In this document: piece after piece, positions 11,825-20,463 of the stretch
How positions within the stretch are numbered: position 1 is the stretch's first letter
Layout of the letters: the number at the start of each line of letters is the position of its first letter
The notes under the pieces: generated by a model
What the model was told of the DNA's origin: nothing
What the model saw: the letters and a program-made list of their open reading frames with translations, nothing else
The model's database searches: none
Assembly: GCA_963833955.1 (NCBI GenBank)
Contig: CAWHZY010000021.1
Location: 1 to 64,000 of the forward strand
From: Roseiarcus sp963833955
GTDB taxonomy: Bacteria > Pseudomonadota > Alphaproteobacteria > Rhizobiales > Beijerinckiaceae
Length of the DNA: 64,000 nt
Reading direction: 5' to 3'
Program-made: the position numbers and the translations under genes

Positions 11825-12587
11825 ATGCCGGCGAAGCGGGAACTGAGCATGCGGCAATTGCGACACTTATTGCGGCTTCACCACGATGGGGTGAGGGCGC
11901 GCGAGATCGGGCGACGTCTTGGCGTGGCGCGCTCGACGATCCAGGACAATCTGAAGCGGGCGGCGGCGGCCGGGCTGGCATGGCCGCTGGCAGACGACAT
12001 CACCGAAGAGGCTCTGGAAACCCGGCTGTTTGGACGGGTCGGGGTCACGCAAGGCCAGCGGCGGCGGGTCGAGCCGGACTGGTCCGCTCTGGCGCGCGAA
12101 CTGAGGCGTCCCGGCGTCACGATGTCGATCCTCTGGGAGGAATACCGAGAGGTCCATCCCGAGGGTTACGGCTACAGCCGCTTCTGCGATCTGCTTCGCG
12201 GATTCGAACGGCGGCTGACCCCGGTGATGCGCCAGCACCACGTCGCCGGGGAGAAGGCGTTCGTCGACTATTCGGGCAAGCGGATCGGAATCGCCGATCC
12301 GACGACGGGAGAGATCCGCGAGGCGGAGATTTTCGTCGGCCGTGCTCGCCAGCCGGCCGCATCCCGAACAGGGGTTCCGCACCTGCCTCGGCATTCTGCG
12401 CGCCTATCGCGGTCTCGACACGGGCCGCCTCGAGGCGGTCTCGGCCCGAGCCGTCGAATTGGGCGTCCTCAATTGCAAGGGCGTCGCGTCGCTACTCGCC
12501 CGCAAGTTCGACCCGTCGGGCGCAGACAGCAGCCCCGTCGCGCTCATCGACCACGCCAACGTGCGCGGTCCCCGCTACTACAACTGA
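11825..12587 (+). pseudogene. istA: IS21 transposase IstA with large internal deletion
   Basis: The N-terminus from ATG 11825 (MPAKRELSMRQLRHLLRLHH) has the IstA helix-turn-helix (ARSTIQDNLKRAAAAG). The start of the integrase core follows (GEKAFVDYSGKRIGI, first catalytic Asp). After EAEIFVG near 12343 the sequence jumps frame to the normal C-terminal tail (HPEQGFRTCLGILRAYRGLD to NVRGPRYYN, stop 12587). Roughly 200 or more residues of the catalytic core are missing, including the other acidic residues. The protein cannot be active. Confidence 0.8.
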
Positions 12588-12598
12588 CAGGAAATCCC

Positions 12599-13374
12599 AT
12601 GCTTGCTCATCCGACCCTTGACCAATTGCACGCGCTCGGCCTCTATGGCCTGGCCAAAGGCTTCAAGGAACTGGAGCACAATGCCGAGGCGCGTAGCCTC
12701 GAACACGCCGAATGGCTCGGCCTGCTGCTCGAATACGAACTCACGCTACGCCGGCAAAAGCAGTTCGAAACGCGCGCCAGGGTCGCCAGGCTGCGTCACC
12801 CGGCCAGCGTCGAGGACGTCAACTATCAAAGTTCTCGCGGGCTCGACCGCGCGCTGTTTCTCAAGCTCGCCGCTTGCGACTGGATCGCCGAGCGCCGTTA
12901 TTTGCTCCTGACCGGGGGCGGCCTGGGCGAGCGGCCTGGGCGAGCGGCCTGGGCGAGGTGAGCGGCCTGGGCAAGAGTTGGCTCGCCTGCGCCCTTGGCC
13001 ACAAGGCGTGCCGGGAAAACCTCTCCGTCCTCTATACCCGCATGCCCCGGCTGTTCGCCGATCTCGCCATCGCCCACGGCGACGCCCGCTACGCCCGGCT
13101 CCTGCGCTCGCTCGCGCGCGTAAAGCTGCTCATCCTCGACGATTGGGGCCCCGAAGCGCTCACCCCCCAACAGGCCCGCGACCTCCTCGAAATCGTCGAG
13201 GACCGCTACGACAAGGGCTCGCTCATCATCACCAGCCAGGTTCCCGTGGACCGCTGGCATGACCTGATCGCCATTCCCACGCTCGCCGACGCCGTCCTCG
13301 ACCGCGTCATTCACAACGCCTATCGCATCGAACTGGCCGGCGAGAGCTTGCGCAAGCGGCCGTCTTCATCCTGA
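12599..13374 (+). pseudogene. istB: IS21 helper ATPase IstB, P-loop disrupted by tandem repeats
   Basis: ATG 12599 opens a normal IstB N-terminus (MLAHPTLDQLHALGLYGLAK). The frame breaks at the Walker A loop. The expected LTGxxSGLGKSWLACALG is interrupted by extra tandem copies of a 13-bp unit, so the first frame ends at AAWAR. The second frame resumes at SGLGKSWLACALGHKA and runs through Walker B (VKLLILDDWGPE) to the end at 13374. IstB is the AAA+ regulator of IS21 transposition. This copy would need removal of the extra units to be read through. Confidence 0.8.
12918..12974 (+). repeat. 13-bp tandem repeat inside the istB P-loop
   Basis: GCGGCCTGGGCGA occurs three times head to tail (12918-12930, 12931-12943, 12944-12956). 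A five-base spacer and a fourth variant copy GCGGCCTGGGCAA (12962-12974) follow. The fourth copy is the genuine coding sequence for SGLGKS, so the others look like slippage duplications of the Walker A codons. Confidence 0.85.
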
Positions 13375-13680
13375 AACCAAGATGCGCGCGGGCGGCCCGC
13401 TCGCTGCACTCTCGGCGCGAAGGCCGTGGATAACGGCGGGCTCCGCTACGGCGAAATGGAAAGCCCGCTCCGCCCGCCGTTACCCACCGCCACCCCAGCT
13501 CTTGAGGATATCCAAATCCAAGCCCGCTTGACCAACGGCTCCGGGCAAAACATCATCGCAGAGATCCGCGGAAGCAGACGCCGGGTGGCCGACATCAAAT
13601 CGGAATCCCGGCCGGCTTCAAATCGGAATCGGTGGCCGGCTTCATCTTGGAATGCGTGGCCGACATCATCGGAATCCGCA

Positions 13681-14055
13681 GCATCTTCATATCCGCAGGC
13701 GATCGCCAAGATGCGGGCGCGAACCATGTCCGCCAGCGTGTGCGTGATGCGCAGCGGGTCGCGGCGATCGGGAAAGCACCGCGCCAATCTTTCCGCGATC
13801 CCCAACCGACGCTCGGCCATCGAAAGCAGCATCACGCCGCCATCCGAAGTCAGTCGCCCGCCATCAAAAGCGGCTGCGACCGGTTTGCGGCCAACGGCTG
13901 GAAATGAGAACGGCAGCAGATTAGAGTTGGTCATGGCGAGCGGGTGCTGGGGCGCGAGGCGAAACGGATCGGTGTAAGCAACCAAATCCTACGCCAAATC
14001 AGACCCTTACGCCACGCTCGCCAGCCTCAAAAACGACCCTCGTGAATAAGATGGG
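13681..14055 (-). mobile_element. Truncated IS1380 copy (5' end only)
   Basis: From 14055 inward the sequence matches the first 375 bp of the IS1380 copies, including the terminal repeat and the transposase start (MTNSNLLPF; ATG about 13934, minus strand). The match stops at 13681, exactly where the IS21 end begins. The other three quarters are absent from the left flank of IS21, so a deletion accompanied or followed the IS21 insertion. A CTAG follows the terminus (14056-14059), as in IS1380 copy 1. Confidence 0.85.
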
Positions 14056-14064
14056 CTAGCGGAG

Positions 14065-14240
14065 ATGCTGGCGAGCGGGTGGTGCTCGGCTGTTCATGTG
14101 AAGAGCCTGGAGAGCCATCAACTGAAAGCGCTATTGGGGGCGCGGGACCAACTGGTTCGAGTCAAGCGCCAGCTTTACAGCCAGGTCCGGGGTCTGCTGC
14201 GGCCGTTCGGGATCAAGATATCCCAGCGGGCCGGCGCCAA
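14065..14240 (+). pseudogene. IS110-family transposase fragment
   Basis: About 58 residues (HVKSLESHQLKALLGARDQL, then VRVKRQLYSQVRGLLRPFGI) match the segment of IS110-type DEDD transposases between the two catalytic halves. The fragment has no start, no DEDD residues and no C-terminal Ser domain. It is cut off on the left by the IS1380 end and on the right by a MITE-like repeat. Confidence 0.6.
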
Positions 14241-14353
14241 TACCAATTCTAATTGAGCGCTACTCATCGCGCTCAAACCCGCGCAACGGCGCGGGCGCGT
14301 TTTCGCGCTTCGGCCATAAGGCGATGATCGGTTCCGATCATCGCGTCTTGGTA
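14241..14353 (+). repeat. 113-bp MITE-like repeat, copy a
   Basis: The ends are TACCAATTCTA... and ...TCTTGGTA. Inside are a hairpin around GAGCGC...GCGCTC, a GC-rich stem, and the palindrome GATGATCGGTTCCGATCATC. It joins the IS110 fragment on its left (flank CAA) to the IS3 remnant on its right (flank TTA). The flanks do not match, as expected if recombination between two MITE copies joined unrelated sequences. Confidence 0.8.
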
Positions 14354-14618
14354 TTACCCGCTCGATCTTTACGCCGCGCAACAGATACGGGTAAATCTTG
14401 TGGCTCGGCGCGGGCTTGCTCGTGTTCGGGCGACGGCAGATCGCAGAAATCCCCATGCGCTTCATCAGGCTCGCCACGTGGCGGCGCCCGACGCAAACGC
14501 CCTCGCGTCGCAACAGCGCCCGCAGCACGCGCGCCCGCGAAGGGATAATCGAGATGCAGTTCGTCGAGCCGGCGCATGGACGCCCAGGTCCTGCGCCGAA
14601 ACCGGCCGCAGGTTGTAA

Positions 14619-14731
14619 TACCAAGCCTCGATGATCGGAACCGATCATCGCCTTATGGCCGAAGCGCGAATGCGCGCCTGCGCCGTTGCGTGGGTTTGAG
14701 CGCGATGAGTCGCGCTCAAATAGAATTGGTA
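14619..14731 (-). repeat. 113-bp MITE-like repeat, copy b
   Basis: Same element as copy a in reverse orientation. It is flanked by a clean 3-bp target duplication TAA (14616-14618 and 14732-14734), inside the IS3 orfB sequence between the STVYY codons and the downstream part. Confidence 0.85.
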
Positions 14732-14979
14732 TAATAGACCGTGCTGCGGGCGAGGCTCAAAACCTTCGCCTGGCGCGCCAGCGGCAGGTCGTGATCGCGG
14801 TCGATCATCTCTTTGCGCTCAGAAATCCCGCCTTTGTGAGCGCGCCGGACAAAAAATCGTTCTCCAGCGCCAACTCCCCGATCTTGGCGTGCAGAGACTT
14901 CAGATCGACCGGCGCATTCGCCGGACCTGCCTTGTCCTGCCCGAACACGCCGGCCGCGCCGTCCAGAAGCTGGGTCTTC

Positions 14980-15093
14980 TACCAATTCTATTTGAGCGCG
15001 AACTCATCGCGCTCGAACCCGCGCAACGGCGCGGGCGCGCATTCGCGCTTCGGCCATAAGGCGATGATCGGTTCCGATCATCGAGTTCTTGGT
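14980..15093 (+). repeat. 114-bp MITE-like repeat, copy c
   Basis: Same element, inserted in IS3 orfA within the codons for WKTQLL. The flanks share CTTC, consistent with a 3-4 bp target duplication; the last base of the right terminus differs from the other copies. Confidence 0.85.
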
Positions 15094-15297
15094 CTTCCAG
15101 GTCGTGATCTGGTTGGGGTGAACATCGAAAAGCTGCGCCAGTTCGGCCAGCGTCCTGTCGCCCTTCACGGCGGCCAGAGCCACCTTCGCCCTGAACGCCG
15201 CTGAATGCGTCCGCCCGGTTCTCTTGGTCATCTCAACTCCTGACTCGCGGCCAGAATCTTCGCCGCCGTCAGGCAGGAAATCCACTTAGGCAACTGT

Positions 15298-15830
15298 CCG
15301 AATTGACGAGCCAGCTCTAGGAGGCCGCATCGCCGGGACCTTCGCGGCCCAGAATCCGAGCCGCACAGACAAGTTGGTGCTCATATCGCCGGATGGTTTC
15401 GCGAGCCCCGAGCTTAAGTACGGAGCGACGTCCAAAGCTCCGCTTATGATGCAGGCGCTGCCATATGTCTTGCCCTCGTTTATGCTTCGGGACTCGCTGG
15501 CGCCCGCTTTCGCCAATGTGGATGTGATTACCGAAGGGCCCTTTACGCGTTACCGGGACATGATGCTTGCGCCGGGAGATAGACACGCTATCGTCGATCG
15601 GATGAACCAGATGGCGCTGGTGGGACCCGGTCCCCATGCTGAAGGGCATCCGGGCCCCAACCTTACTGATGTGGGGCGAAGAGGACGGCATGATCCCGTT
15701 TGCAAACTCGGCGGATTACCTGCGAGCGTTGCCCAATGCGACGCTCGCTGCGCTTCCGGGTATAGGGCATATACCGCAGGAGGAAGCGCCAACGACCGTC
15801 GCGATCGTTCGGAAGTTCCTAGACAGATAG
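15298..15830 (+). pseudogene. Alpha/beta hydrolase remnant
   Basis: Sequence directly after the IS3 end reads LGGRIAGTFAAQNPSR and KLVLISPDGFASPELKYG. This is the region just after the nucleophile elbow of alpha/beta hydrolases, so the N-terminal half with the active serine is gone. The frame shifts near 15630 and continues as IRAPTLLMWGEEDGMIPF, then LPGIGHIPQEEAPTTVAIV, ending at 15830. That last part contains the usual acid (GEEDGM) and histidine (GIGHIPQ) of the triad. The gene was probably truncated by the IS3 insertion or deletion. It converges on cbbR. Confidence 0.7.
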
Positions 15831-15849
15831 GTTCTTCGCCTGCTTACTT

Positions 15850-16764
15850 TCAACCGAGCGAGGGCAAGAAGCTTGGGCCATGGCTCGTAGCGAAATCGCG
15901 AAACGCACGCGCGGCCGGCGAGAGGGCGCGGTCGGTCCGGTTAATGACGTACCAACGGCGCATGATCGGCAAGTCTTCTACGTCCAGGCACACGAGCCTT
16001 CCGGTCGCGACTTCCGCAGCGATCGTATGCGCGGAAATGAGAGCGAGGCCCATCTCCGCCATGACCGCCTGTTTGATCGTCTCGTTCGAGCCGAGTTCCA
16101 TTCTCATCTGAACGGCGTTGATCTTCGTGTCCCCTATGAAAACGTCAAACACCGATCGCGTGCCGGAGCCAATCTCGCGAAACAGAAACGCTTCTCCAGC
16201 GAGGTCGGCTCGGGTCAATTCTCTGACGCCGGCAAGGCGATGTTCGGGAGGTGCGATCAGGACATAGGGATGGGGGCCAAGCGGAAACGTCTCGACGGAA
16301 ATGTCTTGAGGCGGACGTCCGGCAAGGGCGATCTCAACTTCCCCGGCGCGCAGCGATTCTATCGTTGCGTCGCGATTGCCGATCTGAAAGCGCAAGTCGA
16401 CCTTTGGTCGGCTGCGGACAAAGGCGGCGATGAGTCGCGGCGCGAAATACTTCGCGGTGGACGTCGCGCCGACGGAAAGTCGGCCTCCTTCACCGGAACT
16501 GATTGCGAGCATCGTGTCGTGAAATTCGCGCATTGCCCGCTCGACACCTTGCGATGCTTCGAGAGCCGCTTCTCCTGCGCTGGTCAGCCGCATCCCGGTG
16601 GATGTCCGGTCAAAAAGCTTTAATGCGACCGCCTCTTCTAGACCTTTGACGCGCGCGGTGAGTGCAGCGGGTGTCATTCTGAGCGTAGCGGCCGCCTGCA
16701 CAAGTGAACCGGCCGCGGCGATCGCCTGAATCGTTTCGATGTGACGGAGCGAGACGTTGCGCAT
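15850..16764 (-). CDS. cbbR: LysR-type regulator CbbR
   Basis: This is a transcriptional activator of the Calvin-cycle operon transcribed divergently from it. Start ATG 16764 (MRNVSLRHIETIQAIAAAGS) gives about 304 residues, normal for CbbR. A TTG at 16788 would overlap the likely operator and is less likely. The N-terminal winged helix-turn-helix (LVQAAATLRMTPAALTARVK) is followed by a LysR effector domain with two lobes (LSVGATSTAKYFAPRLIAAF; PYVLIAPPEHRLAGV). CbbR proteins sense metabolites of carbon and redox status. The position next to cbbF and the sequence both support the name. Confidence 0.9.
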   Translation of the reverse strand: MRNVSLRHIETIQAIAAAGSLVQAAATLRMTPAALTARVKGLEEAVALKLFDRTSTGMRLTSAGEAALEASQGVERAMREFHDTMLAISSGEGGRLSVGATSTAKYFAPRLIAAFVRSRPKVDLRFQIGNRDATIESLRAGEVEIALAGRPPQDISVETFPLGPHPYVLIAPPEHRLAGVRELTRADLAGEAFLFREIGSGTRSVFDVFIGDTKINAVQMRMELGSNETIKQAVMAEMGLALISAHTIAAEVATGRLVCLDVEDLPIMRRWYVINRTDRALSPAARAFRDFATSHGPSFLPSLG

Positions 16765-16782
16765 CGAAATTCTCTGGCGGTC

Positions 16783-16799
16783 ATTCAATATTTTTGAAT
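16783..16799. promoter_or_regulatory. Putative CbbR operator
   Basis: ATTCAATATTTTTGAAT is an inverted repeat with 6-bp arms and a 5-nt spacer. It contains the LysR T-N11-A motif (T16785 to A16797 region). It lies in the 131-bp gap between the cbbR ATG and the cbbF GTG, where CbbR is expected to bind. Confidence 0.6.
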
Positions 16800-16895
16800 G
16801 GAAGGCACTAATTAATTCAGTTCTCTTTGGTGCGCAATGGTCCTTATAAATGGAGCACGGTGCGGCGGCTCAGCCCACCCGGGAGGAACGTACGC

Positions 16896-17931
16896 GTGCA
16901 CACCCCGCGACAGGGCCTTGGACTTAAGGCGTTCCTCGGCGCAAACGCCCCCGCTGAACTTGGCTCCGTTTTGTACGCCTTGGCCGAGGCCTCTCTGTCC
17001 GTCGCACGTGTCATCCGCCGCGGCTTGCTCAGCGGCGCCCTCGACGCCGCAGTCGGCCCGGCGCACGATGGAGTCGCCCAGAAGGCGCTCGACGTGTTTG
17101 CCGACAAGGCCTTTGTCGATGGGCTGAATGGCTCGGGCGTCCGCGGCGTCGTTTCCGAGGAGCGCGACGGTCCCGTTGCGATCGATCGCGACGGGACGCT
17201 GCTCGTGGCGATTGATCCGCTCGACGGCTCCTCGAACATTAACGCCAATGTCACTATCGGAACCGTCTTTTCGGTGCTCGACGCGCCGGCGGGCGACGTT
17301 GAAGTCGCGCAATTCCTGCAGCGCGGCGCGCGCCAGCGCGCCGCTGGCCTCGTGGTCTACGGGCCGCATGTCGCCTTCGTCTTCACCACCGGGGCAGGCG
17401 TCCACATTGCAACGCTCGATCCAGATACAAATGAATACCGGGTCTCGGACCGCGTCGCCAGGATTCCGGCAGAGTTCGAACGAATTTGCGATCAACGCAG
17501 CAAACTCCCGCCATTGGCCCGAGCCGGTCCAGCGCTATATCGAGGATCTTCTCGAAGGCGACAAAGGGCCGCGCAGGCGCAACTTCAACACGCGCTGGAT
17601 CGGCTCGATGGTCGCCGACGTCTACCGCATTCTGATCCGGGGCGGCGTCTATCTATATCCCGAAGATTCACGCCCAGGCTACGAGCGAGGACGCCTCAGG
17701 CTGCTCTATGAAGCCAACCCGGTCGCGTTCCTGATCGAGCAAGCCGGCGGTGCCGCGATCGACGGATTTCAGCGCATTCTGGAGATCGAGCCGAGGGCCG
17801 TCCACGGTCGCACGCCGCTGATCTTCGGCTCGAAAGGGAAGGTCGAGCGGATCGCTCGCTACTATCGCGAAGACAGCGCCTCAGCGAATGACTCGCCTCT
17901 ATTCGCCAGACGCGGCCTCCTGCGCCGGTGA
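16896..17931 (+). pseudogene. cbbF: Fructose-1,6-bisphosphatase CbbF with one frameshift
   Basis: CbbF hydrolyses fructose-1,6-bisphosphate (and in many Calvin operons sedoheptulose-1,7-bisphosphate) during regeneration of RuBP. GTG 16896 (HTPRQGLGLKAFLGANAP) is chosen because GGGAGGA lies 8 bases upstream. The metal/phosphate motif VAIDPLDGSSNINANV is intact. The frame is lost at 17475-17476, where an extra T in GAGTTCGAAC separates VARIPAE from NEFAINAANSRHWPEPVQR. The rest (NFNTRWIGSMVADVYRILI, stop 17931) is fully conserved in the second frame. One base repairs the gene, so this may be a consensus error or a very recent mutation. First gene of the cbb operon. Confidence 0.85.
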
Positions 17932-17956
17932 GCTTCGAACTTCGGAACGTGGCAAG

Positions 17957-18838
17957 ATGTCAATCAAGCATCCCATCATCGCGATCACGGGCTCCTCGGG
18001 GGCGGGCACGACGTCGGTCAAGCGGACCTTCGAGCAGATCTTCCGTCGAGAGAAGATCAACCAGGTCTATATCGAAGGGGACGCCTTCCATCGATGGAAC
18101 CGCCTGGAGATGCGGGAAAAGATGAAGGAAGCCGCCGCCAGGGGAGACAATCACTATAGTCACTTCGGCGAAGACGCCAATCTGTTCGAAGAACTCGAGA
18201 AGACATTCGCCGCCTATTCCGAGAACGGCGGCGGGCGAACACGCACCTACATCCACGACGCGGCGGAGGCCGAGCAGCACAAGTGCCCGCCCGGAACGTT
18301 CACGCCCTGGACGGAATTCGAACCGGGCTCGGACCTGCTCTTCTACGAAGGCCTGCACGGCGCCGTCGTAACCGACAAGGTCAACGTCGCCCAATATGCC
18401 GACCTGAAGATCGGCGTCGTTCCGGTCATCAATCTGGAGTGGATCCAGAAGATGCATCGCGACCGCGATTCGCGCGGCTACACCACGGAAGCGATCACCG
18501 ACACGGTGCTGCGCCGCATGCCCGATTACATCAAGTTCATCTGCCCGCAGTTCACCGAAACGGACATCAATTTCCAGCGCGTGCCCATGGTCGACACGTC
18601 GAACCCTTTTATCGCGCGATGGATACCGACGCCTGACGAGTCGATGGTTGTGATCCGTTTCCGGGACCCCCACGGCATCGACTTCCCCTATCTGCTGTCG
18701 ATGATCCACAACAGCTTCATGAGCCGGGCGAATTCGATCGTGATCCCGGGCGGCAAGCTCGACATTGCGATGCAACTCATCATGACGCCGATGATCCTGA
18801 AGCTGGTGGAGCGCCGTCGGCGCGCAATCCATGCTTAA
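17957..18838 (+). CDS. cbbP: Phosphoribulokinase CbbP
   Basis: CbbP makes ribulose-1,5-bisphosphate from ribulose-5-phosphate and ATP, the Calvin-specific kinase step. It has 293 residues from ATG 17957 (MSIKHPIIAITGSSGAGTTS), the usual bacterial class I length. The P-loop is GSSGAGTTSVKRTF. Other family signatures are the acidic segment YIEGDAFHRWNR and LLFYEGLHGAVV. The start lies 25 bp after the cbbF stop, consistent with one transcript. cbbL follows after 73 bp. Confidence 0.95.
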   Translation: MSIKHPIIAITGSSGAGTTSVKRTFEQIFRREKINQVYIEGDAFHRWNRLEMREKMKEAAARGDNHYSHFGEDANLFEELEKTFAAYSENGGGRTRTYIHDAAEAEQHKCPPGTFTPWTEFEPGSDLLFYEGLHGAVVTDKVNVAQYADLKIGVVPVINLEWIQKMHRDRDSRGYTTEAITDTVLRRMPDYIKFICPQFTETDINFQRVPMVDTSNPFIARWIPTPDESMVVIRFRDPHGIDFPYLLSMIHNSFMSRANSIVIPGGKLDIAMQLIMTPMILKLVERRRRAIHA

Positions 18839-18911
18839 GGCACCGGCGACGGTCGCCTGCGCCTGACCGGATTTGAACGCTTACCGACGCTCGAAGACGA
18901 GGAGAAAAGCA

Positions 18912-20372
18912 ATGAACGTTCAACCTTCGCAGACAGTCACAGGGAAGGATCGCTACAAGTCCGGCGTGATGGCGTACCGCAAAATGGGGTATTGGGAGCC
19001 GGACTACGTTCCCAAAGACACCGACATCATCGCGTGCTTCCGGGTGACGCCACAAGAAGGCGTCGATCCGATCGAAGCCGCGGCGGCGGTTGCAGGCGAA
19101 TCCTCGACCGCGACCTGGACGGTGGTATGGACCGACAGGCTGACCGCGGCCGAGAAGTATCGCGGCAAGTGTTTCCGCGTCGATCCGGCGCCGGGATCCG
19201 AGGGGCAATATTTCGCCTACATCGCCTACGATCTCGACCTGTTCGAGCCGGGCTCGATCGCCAATATGTCGGCATCGATCATTGGCAACGTGTTCGGTTT
19301 CAAGCCGCTCAAGGCGCTGCGGCTGGAGGACATGCGTTTCCCGGTCGCCTATGTGAAGACGTTCCAGGGCCCGGCGACTGGCATCGTTGTTGAGCGCGAG
19401 CGGCTCGACAAGTTCGGCCGGCCGCTGCTTGGAGCGACCGTCAAGCCGAAACTCGGTCTTTCCGGCCGAAACTACGGGCGCGTCGTCTACGAGGCGCTAA
19501 AGGGCGGCCTGGATTTCACCAAGGACGATGAGAACATCAACTCGCAGCCGTTCATGCATTGGCGCGACCGCTATCTCTACGTGATGGAGGCGGTGAACAA
19601 GGCGCAGGCGGCGACAGGCGAGGTCAAGGGCTCGTATCTCAACGTCACGGCCGGCACGATGGAGGACATGTACGAGCGCGCCGAGTTCGCCAAGGAGCTC
19701 GGCTCCGTCATCGTGATGATCGACCTCGTCATAGGCTACACGGCGATCCAGTCAATGGCCAAGTGGGCGCGCAGGAACGACATGATCCTCCATCTGCACC
19801 GCGCTGGCCATGCGACCTACACTCGCCAAAGGATCCACGGCGTTTCGTTTCGCGTGATCGCGAAATGGATGCGGCTTGCGGGTGTCGACCACATCCACGC
19901 CGGCACGGTCGTCGGCAAGCTCGAGGGCGACCCTGCCACGACGCGGGGCTATTACGACATCTGCCGAGAGGAATTCAATCGGACGCAGCTTGAGCACGGC
20001 GTCTTCTTCGACCAGCACTGGGCTTCGCTCAATAAGCTGATGCCGGTGGCCTCGGGCGGGATTCATGCGGGCCAGATGCATCAGCTTCTCAACCTGCTGG
20101 GCGACGACGTGGTGCTGCAGTTCGGCGGCGGCACCATCGGCCATCCGGGAGGAATTCAGGCTGGCGCCACCGCCAACCGCGTGGCCCTCGAAGCGATGGT
20201 CTTCGCCCGCAACGCGGGCCGCGACTATGTCAACGACGGGCCAACGATCCTCGCGGACGCTGCCAAGACCTGCACGCCCCTTCGCCAGGCGCTCGACGTC
20301 TGGGGCGATGTGTCCTTCAACTATGCTTCAACCGATCAGCCCGACTTCGTGCCGTCGCTGACGGTGGCGTGA
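18912..20372 (+). CDS. cbbL: RuBisCO large subunit, red-type form IC
   Basis: Catalytic subunit of ribulose-bisphosphate carboxylase/oxygenase. It has 486 residues from ATG 18912 with GGAG upstream. Visible active-site motifs are GATVKPKLGLSGRNYG, the carbamylated-lysine segment GGLDFTKDDENINSQPF, HRAGHATYTR, and loop 6 with the lysine in TVVGKLEGD. The N-terminal sequence (KSGVMAYRKMGYWEPDY) and the partner cbbS and cbbX mark the red-like form IC of proteobacteria. The gene is intact. Confidence 0.97.
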   Translation: MNVQPSQTVTGKDRYKSGVMAYRKMGYWEPDYVPKDTDIIACFRVTPQEGVDPIEAAAAVAGESSTATWTVVWTDRLTAAEKYRGKCFRVDPAPGSEGQYFAYIAYDLDLFEPGSIANMSASIIGNVFGFKPLKALRLEDMRFPVAYVKTFQGPATGIVVERERLDKFGRPLLGATVKPKLGLSGRNYGRVVYEALKGGLDFTKDDENINSQPFMHWRDRYLYVMEAVNKAQAATGEVKGSYLNVTAGTMEDMYERAEFAKELGSVIVMIDLVIGYTAIQSMAKWARRNDMILHLHRAGHATYTRQRIHGVSFRVIAKWMRLAGVDHIHAGTVVGKLEGDPATTRGYYDICREEFNRTQLEHGVFFDQHWASLNKLMPVASGGIHAGQMHQLLNLLGDDVVLQFGGGTIGHPGGIQAGATANRVALEAMVFARNAGRDYVNDGPTILADAAKTCTPLRQALDVWGDVSFNYASTDQPDFVPSLTVA

Positions 20373-20463
20373 TCGTGATCCGGCGCGCGCAATCCTCTTC
20401 TGCGTTTCGCCCAACCCGGACCAAGTCCGCTGGCCGTCGTCACGAACTCAAGGAGATTTTTCG

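Larger units (their letters stand above)
11665..13680 (+). mobile_element. Deleted IS21-family element, copy A
   Basis: The right end carries several spaced repeats of the type GATTCCGATTTGAWGYCGGCC (13590-13680), and the left end mirrors two or three of them (11665-11735). The outer ends read TGCGAATTCCGA and, inward from the right, TGCGGATTCCGA, giving the TG...CA termini of IS21. Inside are a deleted istA and a frameshifted istB in the normal order. The right end abuts base-for-base a truncated IS1380 copy, so this IS21 sits within or beside a rearranged IS1380. Confidence 0.8.
14354..15231 (-). pseudogene. IS3-family transposase remnant (orfA/orfB), broken by three MITE-like repeats
   Basis: OrfA starts at ATG 15231 (MTKRTGRTHSAAFRAKVALA) with a helix-turn-helix, LAQLFDVHPNQITTWK. 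It is interrupted by repeat copy c and resumes as QLLDGAAGVFGQDKAGPANA and KIGELALENDFLSGAL. OrfB begins around ERKEMIDRDHDLPLARQAKV and LARSTVYY. It is interrupted by repeat copy b and resumes as RRLDELHLDYPFAG, CVGRRHVASLMKRMGI and YPYLLRGVKIERV. There it is cut by repeat copy a. The integrase catalytic core is missing. Two repeats sit inside the gene and a third forms its broken 3' edge. Confidence 0.8.

Noticed and set aside
14241..15093. Possible CRISPR array because of regularly spaced similar repeats
   Set aside because: Repeats are about 113 bp, in both orientations, separated by transposase coding sequence and with target duplications; no short repeat-spacer pattern and no cas genes.
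15374..16111. 245-codon plus-strand frame overlapping the start of the hydrolase remnant and cbbR
   Set aside because: Only its first part is hydrolase sequence; after the frameshift it runs through the shadow of cbbR.
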